Origin: Bacteroidales bacterium
Lineage (GTDB): Bacteria > Bacteroidota > Bacteroidia > Bacteroidales > UBA932
Assembly: GCA_004555145.1 (NCBI GenBank)
Contig: SFJB01000100.1
Location: 1-5,944 of the forward strand
Reading direction: 5' to 3'
DNA length: 5,944 nucleotides
Below the pieces are notes generated by a model. It was not told where the DNA came from. It searched no databases and was given only the letters and a program-made list of their open reading frames with translations. The translations under genes were made by a program, and so were the position numbers. The number at the start of each line of letters is the position of its first letter. Within the stretch, counting starts at the first letter, position 1. Shown one piece after another: positions 1-5,402 of this stretch.

Positions 1-246
1 TTTGACCAGATTGCCGATGCGATCACCAACGACCTCCACAGGGGAGTGACCGTGCTCGACGGAAAGGGCTGGTACACCAAGAATGACGTGAAAGTGGTGA
101 TGGTAATAACCCGTAAGACCGACCTGAATGTGCTTCTGAAATACATAAACGCCATAGACTCCAATGCCTTCGTTTCCGTATCTTCAGTCACCGGCGTCTA
201 TGGAAAGGGCTTCGATACCATCAAGACAGCTAAAAAAAAGAAATAA
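1..246 (+). CDS. YitT family membrane protein, C-terminal DUF2179 domain (5' end missing)
   Basis: The reading frame is open from base 1 and ends at TAA 244-246, giving the last 81 residues of a longer protein. The visible part matches the DUF2179 domain at the end of YitT-family proteins: the early segment RGVTVLDGKGWYTK, then a hydrophobic strand (VVMVITRK), a helix with INAIDSNAFVSVSSV, and the closing VYGKGF motif. In the family this soluble alpha/beta domain follows about five or six membrane helices, which here would lie upstream of the window. The function of YitT proteins is poorly defined. The protein ends in a lysine-rich tail (TAKKKK) encoded by an A-rich run. I see no clear terminator hairpin in the 98 bp before the next gene, so read-through is possible. 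Confidence 0.85.
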   Translation, partial: FDQIADAITNDLHRGVTVLDGKGWYTKNDVKVVMVITRKTDLNVLLKYINAIDSNAFVSVSSVTGVYGKGFDTIKTAKKKK

Positions 247-314
247 ATAGCTAAGTTTCTTCCAAAACTTGCAATCACCCTGTTCAGAACTAAATTTTGA
301 GCGGGGTGTTTTCA

Positions 315-322
315 TATATTTG
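315..322 (+). promoter_or_regulatory. Bacteroidetes-type -7 box upstream of the AraC-type gene
   Basis: TATATTTG is a perfect match to the TAnnTTTG -7 consensus of the Bacteroidetes primary sigma factor. It would place the transcription start near 328-332 and leave a leader of roughly 15 bases before the ATG at 345. The best upstream TTTTG (295-299) is only 15 bp away, shorter than the usual 19-21 bp. A second, weaker arrangement is TTG at 269-271 followed 20 bp later by AAATTTTG (292-299). No Shine-Dalgarno sequence precedes the ATG, which is common in this phylum. Confidence 0.45.
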
Positions 323-344
323 CTCATAACCAATTATTGAAAAA

Positions 345-1355
345 ATGAGCAATATAACCTGCCCTCTGAATTTTGTTTCAAAACAGATTGCCCGTCTGAG
401 TCTGCTTCTGCCCTGGATGACCCTGCTGCCTTTCGTGAAAGCCTCATTCGGACCGGATCCCTTCCACATAGCGCTGTCAGTCTCATCCGTCATTGCCCTC
501 AGTATGCCTATGGGCGAAGAGGACAGCCAGGATACTTTGATTCTTTCTTCAGCCCTGCTGTTGTTGCTCCTGGTTTACCTGTTCACCCATCTGAAGACGG
601 CAAGCGTCATTTTCATGAACATGTGCCTGTGCTGCATCCTGAACCTGTACCGCAGCATTAGACGTACTTGCCGTCTTTCCGCACTTTTTCGCGCAGCGGA
701 GAACTGGATTTCACTTCAACTTACTTTCCGTCTGCTGCTGACCCTGCTGCTCTTCTGTCTTATGTTCGCTTCGGCTCTCTCATCTGATTGCATGAGCCTG
801 AACATATTGCTTTTGCTGCCTGAGACAGCTTTCAGCATCCTGATATGGAGAAGGGTAAAGGCGGGCAGAAGCCTCTTTCTCAACAGGGAGAAGGAGGGGG
901 AATTCCGTCGCCTCGCGGGACTGGCCCTTGTCAGGGAAAAGAGAATGGAAGAGCAGCCGGAAACTATCTGCTCCGACAAGGACGCGGAACTGATGGGCAG
1001 GGTAAAGGATGTCATGGAAAACAAGAAGCCCTTTCTGGATGAGAAATTCTCCCTTATAAAACTTGCTGCCCTTGTGTATTCCAACAAGACCACGCTTTCA
1101 AGGCTGCTCAACAATACGATGAAGACCACTTTCAGAAAGTTTGCCAACGAGTATCGCATAGATTATGCGCTCAAGCTGATGGATGAAAACCCGCACTTGA
1201 AGATATGCGAATATTCCGAGCGCTCCGGCTTCCACAATACGGTCACCTTCGGCTCGGCTTTCAGGGAAAAAGTAGGCCTCAATCCGGGAGAGTACCTGTT
1301 GGAAAGGAAGGTGCAGCTGTCAAATGCACGTCAGTCTTCTTCACCGGATGGATGA
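345..1355 (+). CDS. AraC-family transcriptional regulator with hydrophobic, probably membrane-embedded N-terminal half
   Basis: This 336-residue protein has two parts. The C-terminal ~120 residues are an AraC-type DNA-binding domain: a first helix-turn-helix at about 225-248 (FSLIKLAALVYSNKTTLSRLLN), then the linker helix (FRKFANEYRIDYALKLM), then a second helix-turn-helix at about 285-309 with the family signature SGFHNTVTFGSAFREKVGLNPGEYL. The N-terminal ~170 residues are strongly hydrophobic, with likely membrane helices at about 65-82, 84-104, 122-146 and 150-168 and possibly another at 13-31. A basic, charged linker (170-205) follows. It lacks the periplasmic beta-propeller and histidine-kinase modules of Bacteroidetes hybrid two-component regulators. 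I infer a membrane-tethered regulator that senses a signal in or across the inner membrane; ligand and target genes are unknown. ATG 345 is chosen because it follows the -7 box and the frame has no better start. The 3' end overlaps the convergent pseudouridine synthase gene by 77 bp. Confidence 0.85.
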   Translation: MSNITCPLNFVSKQIARLSLLLPWMTLLPFVKASFGPDPFHIALSVSSVIALSMPMGEEDSQDTLILSSALLLLLLVYLFTHLKTASVIFMNMCLCCILNLYRSIRRTCRLSALFRAAENWISLQLTFRLLLTLLLFCLMFASALSSDCMSLNILLLLPETAFSILIWRRVKAGRSLFLNREKEGEFRRLAGLALVREKRMEEQPETICSDKDAELMGRVKDVMENKKPFLDEKFSLIKLAALVYSNKTTLSRLLNNTMKTTFRKFANEYRIDYALKLMDENPHLKICEYSERSGFHNTVTFGSAFREKVGLNPGEYLLERKVQLSNARQSSSPDG

Positions 1356-1989
1356 AGCTGATTTCGTGGGCGTGGAGGCTGATTCCGCCGTCTGGGTTGG
1401 ACCTCTTTGCCCCATACTTGAGGTCTCCCTTGATGACGCAGCCTATGCCTGAAAGCTGGCAGCGTATCTGATGGTGGCGTCCGGTGAGGAGCTCGACTTC
1501 CACGAGATGATAACGCTCCGTACTGCACAGCCAGCGGTAGTTCAGCTTCGCCAGCTTCGCACCTTTGCGCTTGCCGTCAGCTACGATGTAGCTCTTGTTC
1601 TGCTTCTCGTTGCGAATCAGGTAATTCTCCAGATGGCCCTCGGACGGATCGGGTTTCGCGCAGCACAGGGCCCAGTATTTCTTGTGGATTTCCCCATCCC
1701 TGAGCATTGCGCTTATTCTCTCCATCGCCTTGGTGGTCTTGGCCAGGATGCATATCCCGCTCACCGGCCTGTCCAGTCTGTGCGGTATGCCCAGGTACAC
1801 CTTCCCCGGCTTGGAATCGCGCCGGGCTATGAATGCCTTGTATGATTCCGCGAGGCATTCGTCTCCCGTCTTGTCGCCCTGGGTGATTTCCCCGGCCTTC
1901 TTGTTGACTATGAGGAGGTGATTGTCCTCGTAAAGAATTCTGGACTCTAAGTCCCTGTATTCGGCTTCGCTTAACTGTCTGTATATCAT
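1279..1989 (-). CDS. RluA-family RNA pseudouridine synthase
   Basis: The 236-residue product has the core motifs of the RluA family, which converts uridine to pseudouridine in rRNA or tRNA. The catalytic motif HRLDRPVSG lies at residues 70-78 with the nucleophile Asp73. It is followed by ILAKT, the segment YWALC, then the conserved LLTGRHHQIRCQLS (167-180), GDLKYG (188-193) and LHAHEISFIHP (205-215). There is no N-terminal S4 domain, so it is a short single-domain member; the target uridine cannot be told from sequence. The start is ATG at 1989-1987, 12 bp after the stop of the upstream hydrolase gene on the same strand, which suggests co-transcription. Its last ~25 codons overlap the end of the AraC-type gene on the other strand, and no terminator is visible beyond its stop. 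Confidence 0.9.
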   Translation of the reverse strand: MIYRQLSEAEYRDLESRILYEDNHLLIVNKKAGEITQGDKTGDECLAESYKAFIARRDSKPGKVYLGIPHRLDRPVSGICILAKTTKAMERISAMLRDGEIHKKYWALCCAKPDPSEGHLENYLIRNEKQNKSYIVADGKRKGAKLAKLNYRWLCSTERYHLVEVELLTGRHHQIRCQLSGIGCVIKGDLKYGAKRSNPDGGISLHAHEISFIHPVKKTDVHLTAAPSFPTGTLPD

Positions 1990-2001
1990 TGTGCCGCTTG
2001 A

Positions 2002-2838
2002 CTAAAGGGAAAGCTGCTGGAGGTCGTAGTCAGCCTTGATCTTGTTGATGATGGCGCAGACGAGCCTGTATGCCCCGGAATCGGGACCGTAGCTCGCCGG
2101 GATTGCGAAATCTACGCGTCCCTGGCGCTTGAGCTTGCCGGCGGAGTGCTTCTTGGACTGGTTGCCCGGGTTCCATACGGCTACGGAGTGTCCCCCGAAC
2201 ATCTTGACTATCTTCATGCATGGCACGTCGGTATCTCCGTCGCCGAAGTAAATCATATGCGTGAACGGCACCCTCTTCTTCTCTTCTGCCACGGACTCGT
2301 TCACCTTCTTGTTGTCGCGTGCGCTGAAAATGCCCTTGTTGATCTTGAAAAGGAACTGTGTCTTCGCGGTGTAGTCCACCGCCACTCCCGGCCACTGGGC
2401 CTCCCCGTCCTCGTCGTAAATGAACGAGCCCGCGAAGATGTGCTTGAACTTGTCCGCAATGGGGCTTCCTTCAATGATTTCCTTGAGCCCGGAGGAGTTG
2501 ATGTAGTGTTCCACCACCACACCCTGCTGCCTGCCGTAGCGGTTCACGGCGTCGAACCACCAGTCCGCCAGACCTTCGAAAAGCTCTATGTCCCCTCCGA
2601 ACTTCCTCAGGTCCTCGCGCCTGAGGCTCATGCCGTTGGACTTCGCCTCGTCGAACATCAGCTTCATATATGCCAGCACGTTGGACGCATCCTGTCCTAT
2701 GGCAATATTGTCACTCATCCTCCAGAACTCCTCCTTGGTTTTGCCGACGGCCTGAATGAAGCCGAATTCCTGCATATTGCCGGGGGAGAGGGTCCCGTCA
2801 AAATCGTATATCAACGCTACTATGGGCCTTTTCCTCAT
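2002..2838 (-). CDS. HAD-superfamily hydrolase (probable phosphatase)
   Basis: All HAD motifs are visible. Numbering is for the 278-residue form starting at ATG 2838-2836. Motif I is DFDGTL (about 12-17; nucleophile Asp12, acid/base Asp14). A helical cap region of about 90 residues follows. Motif II is INSSG (Ser115/Ser116), motif III a lysine in TAKTQFLFKINKG, and motif IV GDGDTD (about 199-204). This order resembles phosphoserine-phosphatase-like HAD enzymes, so a cytoplasmic Mg2+-dependent phosphatase is likely; the substrate is unknown. An in-frame GTG at 2871-2869 would add 11 residues (total 289). I prefer the ATG because the best promoter match (-7 box 2871-2878) overlaps that GTG, and the ATG form starts just before the first beta strand and motif I, as is usual. 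It is the first gene of a probable operon with the pseudouridine synthase gene. Confidence 0.85.
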   Translation of the reverse strand: MRKRPIVALIYDFDGTLSPGNMQEFGFIQAVGKTKEEFWRMSDNIAIGQDASNVLAYMKLMFDEAKSNGMSLRREDLRKFGGDIELFEGLADWWFDAVNRYGRQQGVVVEHYINSSGLKEIIEGSPIADKFKHIFAGSFIYDEDGEAQWPGVAVDYTAKTQFLFKINKGIFSARDNKKVNESVAEEKKRVPFTHMIYFGDGDTDVPCMKIVKMFGGHSVAVWNPGNQSKKHSAGKLKRQGRVDFAIPASYGPDSGAYRLVCAIINKIKADYDLQQLSL

Positions 2839-2843
2839 ATTTT

Positions 2844-2874
2844 TTCGCCACAAAAATTTCTTATTCGCCACAAA
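2844..2874. repeat. 11-bp direct repeat in the leader of the hydrolase gene
   Basis: TTCGCCACAAA occurs at 2844-2854 and again at 2864-2874, a period of 20 bp (about two helical turns), separated by an AT-rich 9-bp spacer. On the - strand it reads TTTGTGGCGAA and lies between the predicted -7 box and the ATG of the hydrolase gene. It could be a tandem operator or a small duplication; there is no direct evidence for binding. Confidence 0.5.
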
Positions 2875-2900
2875 TATCGCAATTTATCCCAACTTTTCAA
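2871..2900 (-). promoter_or_regulatory. Predicted Bacteroidetes promoter for the hydrolase/pseudouridine synthase operon
   Basis: On the - strand, TTG (2900-2898) is followed after exactly 19 bp by GATATTTG (2878-2871), one base off the TAnnTTTG consensus. This would start transcription near 2862-2866, giving a leader of about 25 bases before ATG 2838. That supports the ATG over the upstream GTG. The match is by eye and the -7 box is imperfect. Confidence 0.5.
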
Positions 2901-2909
2901 CAATTGCTC

Positions 2910-2940
2910 TTGACTTTCAATATGAATAGGAGTAATTTTG
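2910..2940 (+). promoter_or_regulatory. Predicted Bacteroidetes promoter for the acyl-CoA ligase gene
   Basis: TTGAC begins at 2910, and after a 20-bp spacer from TTG comes TAATTTTG at 2933-2940, a perfect TAnnTTTG -7 box. The predicted transcription start near 2945-2950 leaves a leader of about 30 bases before ATG 2979. Its -33 element lies only 9 bp from the opposing -33 element of the - strand operon, with the palindrome CAATTG (2901-2906) between them. Confidence 0.65.
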
Positions 2941-2978
2941 CTATAACCAAAACGGAATACTAATTAAAACGATACTGA

Positions 2979-4622
2979 ATGAAACCCTATCTCTCCACTC
3001 TGGAAACAAGTATGAAATCCCTGTGGGAAAAGCCAGCGCTTTGCAACTACAGGGGTGAAACCATTACCAACCGCGAACTTGCCGCCTACATAGTCAAGTT
3101 CGGAATGATGTTCGAGGCTGCCGGTGTAAAGCCTGGCGACAAGATTGCCGTGTGCGCAAAGAACACTGCCCATTGGGCCGTCAGCTTCCTTGCATCCAAC
3201 GCCTACAGGGCAGTCACCGTGACCATACTCTCCGACTTCCATCCCGACAGCGTATCCCATCTCGTCAATCACTCGGAGAGCAGCGTGCTCTTTGTGGACA
3301 GGGAAATCTGGGACAAGCTCGAAAAGGGAGCGATGCCTCTGCTCAAACTCGTAGTGAACGTGGATGACTTCGCCCTCATTTATGCCTCAGATGCAAAGGT
3401 GAAGGCTGCATTCGAGGGTATGGACAAGGCTTATGCCGAAAAATATCCCCAGGGTGTGGACAAGGACCAGTTCAGCCTGCCTAAGGACAATCTGGACGAA
3501 CTTGCCGTAATCAACTATACCTCAGGCACCACCAGTGCCCCTAAGGGTGTAATGCTCACCTATGGCAACCTCAGCAGCTCCATACTTTTCGGTCACGAGA
3601 ACATCCCGGTTATGCCGGATGACAAGATAGTGTCAATGCTCCCTATGGCCCACATCTACGGAATGGTATATGAGTTCCTCTATCCCCTCGCAGGCGGCTG
3701 CACCGTTTACTATCTGGGCAAGACTCCTGCACCGTCCCTTCTGCTCAAGGCGATGCACGATGTGCAGCCTTATCTCGTCTGCACCGTGCCTCTGGTGATG
3801 GAGAAGGTATACAAGTCCTCCCTCAAGCCAGTGCTCGACAAGTGGTATATGAAGCTCCTGACTTCTATCCCGGGAATCAACTGCATACTCTTCAACAAGA
3901 TACGCAGCAAGCTCGATGCCGCTTTCGGCGGCAAGGTGCGCAGCTACATTATGGGTGGCGCAGCCCTCAACCCTGAGGTGGAGAAATGCTTCAAGAAGAT
4001 AGGCCTCCACTATACCGTGGGCTACGGTATGACCGAGGCAGCTCCGTTGCTGGCATACGAGGACTGGCGCAAATACAGGCCGGGCTCCTGCGGAAAGGCA
4101 ATCAACAGCGTCCAGGCCCGCATTGACTCCGATGACCCTCAGCGCATCGCAGGAGAAATCCAGGCCAAGGGTTCCAACATCACAATAGGCTATTATAAGA
4201 ACGAGGAAGCCACCAAGGCTGCGTTCACCGAAGACGGATATCTGCGCACCGGTGACCTCGGAATCATGGACGCCGAGGGCAACATCTTCATCAAGGGCCG
4301 CTCCAAGAGCATGATACTGTCCGCCAACGGTCAGAACATCTATCCTGAAGAGCTCGAAGCAGTCATCAACAACCAGCCTTTCGTGGCGGAGTCGGTGGTA
4401 GTGGACCGCAGCGGAAAAATTGTAGCCCTTGTGTACCTCGACCAGGAAGCCGTCAAGAAGTCCGGTCTCGACGAAGAGGCAGTATCCGACATCCCTGAGA
4501 ACATCCGTCTCGCATCCAACCGCAAGCTCCCGCAGTACAGCCAGATAGCCAAGGTCGAGCTGGTACAGGTTCCTTTCGAGAAGACTCCTAAGATGAGCAT
4601 CAAGAGATTCCTCTACAAATAA
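2979..4622 (+). CDS. AMP-forming acyl-CoA ligase (FadD-like long-chain fatty-acid CoA ligase)
   Basis: This 547-residue protein is close to the usual length of bacterial FadD enzymes and has the full adenylate-forming fold. The motifs are the P-loop YTSGTTSAPKG at 180-190, LPMAHIYGM at 221-229, GGAAL at 326-330, YGMTE at 349-353, RTGD at 423-426, the hinge region KGRSKSMI at 439-446, and GQNIYPEELE at 451-460. Enzymes of this family activate a carboxylate with ATP to an acyl-adenylate and transfer it to CoA. A fatty acyl substrate is the best guess from overall similarity to long-chain ligases. There is no signal peptide or membrane helix, so it should be cytoplasmic or peripheral to the membrane. 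The C-terminal A10 region reads EKTPKMSIKRFLYK, where the position of the usual catalytic lysine appears to be Ser540. ATG 2979 fits the upstream promoter and starts just before the conserved N-terminal region. The gene is monocistronic, closed by the terminator at 4656. Confidence 0.88.
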   Translation: MKPYLSTLETSMKSLWEKPALCNYRGETITNRELAAYIVKFGMMFEAAGVKPGDKIAVCAKNTAHWAVSFLASNAYRAVTVTILSDFHPDSVSHLVNHSESSVLFVDREIWDKLEKGAMPLLKLVVNVDDFALIYASDAKVKAAFEGMDKAYAEKYPQGVDKDQFSLPKDNLDELAVINYTSGTTSAPKGVMLTYGNLSSSILFGHENIPVMPDDKIVSMLPMAHIYGMVYEFLYPLAGGCTVYYLGKTPAPSLLLKAMHDVQPYLVCTVPLVMEKVYKSSLKPVLDKWYMKLLTSIPGINCILFNKIRSKLDAAFGGKVRSYIMGGAALNPEVEKCFKKIGLHYTVGYGMTEAAPLLAYEDWRKYRPGSCGKAINSVQARIDSDDPQRIAGEIQAKGSNITIGYYKNEEATKAAFTEDGYLRTGDLGIMDAEGNIFIKGRSKSMILSANGQNIYPEELEAVINNQPFVAESVVVDRSGKIVALVYLDQEAVKKSGLDEEAVSDIPENIRLASNRKLPQYSQIAKVELVQVPFEKTPKMSIKRFLYK

Positions 4623-4655
4623 CAACCATCCCGAGTGGGTGGCTAAACAGTCCAG

Positions 4656-4694
4656 AAGGGGATGAGCAAAAAGCCTTTTGTTCATCCCCTTTTT
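4656..4694 (+). terminator. Intrinsic (Rho-independent) terminator of the acyl-CoA ligase gene
   Basis: A 16-bp stem pairs 4656-4671 (AAGGGGATGAGCAAAA) with 4676-4691 (TTTTGTTCATCCCCTT). The single non-Watson-Crick pair is a G-U. The loop is the 4-base AGCC and a short T run follows to 4694. It lies 34 bp after the ligase stop. A smaller hairpin with one bulge, CCATCCC/GGGTGG at 4626-4642, precedes it. The T run is on the + strand only, so it should work mainly in that direction. Confidence 0.85.
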
Positions 4695-4749
4695 CTGCAA
4701 CGGCAAGCCACGACCGCGCATCATTATACAGGTTTATACAGTTCATAAT

Positions 4750-5391
4750 ATGAGTAAACACATATTCCCGCTTATTGTCGTGTCCATGCTATGCCTTTCG
4801 CTTGCGGACACTTCGGCCAGGAGTCAATCCCGCAGGGTTCATCACTCTCCTGACGGATGGTCAGTGACAGCCTCCCTGAATACTCCTTCCGATATTGGAA
4901 GCTCATTGTTTGCCGATGGACACTATCTCATAGGCTGCGTTGATATGTATCCGTCCAATACCGGACTTGAGTATATCTATCAGGATTATCACGACGAAAC
5001 CCGGAGTACAGGAGGTCTGGGGGTAGGAGCCGAATACAAATTCAATCATTGGATCGGTGTCGGTGTGGACCTTGGAGCCACTTTCTATTACCATAATTCT
5101 TATGATGCCATAAACCCGGGTTCTGAGAAGTTCAGGCTTGGTGCAGCAATAAGCCTTATGCCCAAAGTCAAGATGTTCTATATGGACAGGCCAAAGTGCC
5201 GCCTCTACACATCGTTATCGCTTGGTATCGCTGCATACCCGGGCTTCTATCTTGCTGAAGAAAAAGTCAGGCCGGCGTATCAGATGACTATGTTCGGGGT
5301 CGAGTTCGGCAAGGACCTTTGCGGTTTTGTCGAGACGGGGTTCGGCATACAATTTTCCGGACTAAAGGCCGGTGTGGCATATAAATTCTAA
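4750..5391 (+). CDS. Small secreted outer-membrane beta-barrel-like protein, unknown function
   Basis: The 213-residue product starts with a signal peptide: MSK, then the hydrophobic stretch IFPLIVVSMLCLSLA, with probable cleavage after TSA (residue 23) or SLA (residue 19). The mature part is rich in short alternating hydrophobic/polar strands with glycines and aromatics, for example GGLGVGAEYKF, WIGVGVDLGATFYYH, RLGAAISL and YTSLSLGIAAY. It ends in AGVAYKF, with the C-terminal Phe typical of outer-membrane barrels recognised by BamA. Size and pattern suggest an 8-strand, OmpA/porin-like barrel; I recognise no specific family. ATG 4750 is preferred over an in-frame TTG at 4678, which lies inside the terminator stem and would put 24 non-signal-like residues before the signal peptide. 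The gene following 11 bp downstream encodes a lipoprotein, so the two may form an envelope pair. No convincing promoter is visible in 4695-4749. Confidence 0.75.
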   Translation: MSKHIFPLIVVSMLCLSLADTSARSQSRRVHHSPDGWSVTASLNTPSDIGSSLFADGHYLIGCVDMYPSNTGLEYIYQDYHDETRSTGGLGVGAEYKFNHWIGVGVDLGATFYYHNSYDAINPGSEKFRLGAAISLMPKVKMFYMDRPKCRLYTSLSLGIAAYPGFYLAEEKVRPAYQMTMFGVEFGKDLCGFVETGFGIQFSGLKAGVAYKF

Positions 5392-5402
5392 ATGATGAGG
5401 AT

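Noticed and set aside
234..240. A_AAA_AAG slippery heptamer in the correct frame near the end of the YitT-family gene
   Set aside because: A -1 shift would only replace the last residue and stop with a few residues (to TAA at 252-254). There is no clear downstream stimulatory structure, so it is probably just a lysine-rich tail.
716..1159. 147-codon - strand open frame opposite the AraC-type gene
   Set aside because: Serine/arginine-rich shadow of a gene with a clear AraC domain; no promoter or family match.
1471..1845. 124-codon + strand frame opposite the pseudouridine synthase gene
   Set aside because: Antisense shadow of a gene with intact catalytic motifs.
2146..2913. 255-codon + strand open frame opposite the HAD hydrolase gene
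   Set aside because: The opposite strand carries all four HAD motifs. The + frame is histidine/valine-rich with no domain-like pattern and fits an antisense shadow.
3633..4724. Long open frame of 363 codons on the - strand, antisense to the acyl-CoA ligase gene
   Set aside because: It shadows a gene with all the ligase motifs, has no recognisable domain or promoter, and its start lies in the terminator region. Long antisense frames are expected opposite genes with this codon usage.
4678..4749. TTG start at 4678 extending the barrel protein by 24 residues
   Set aside because: The TTG lies in the terminator stem, and the extension would bury the signal peptide. ATG 4750 gives a proper signal peptide at the N-terminus.
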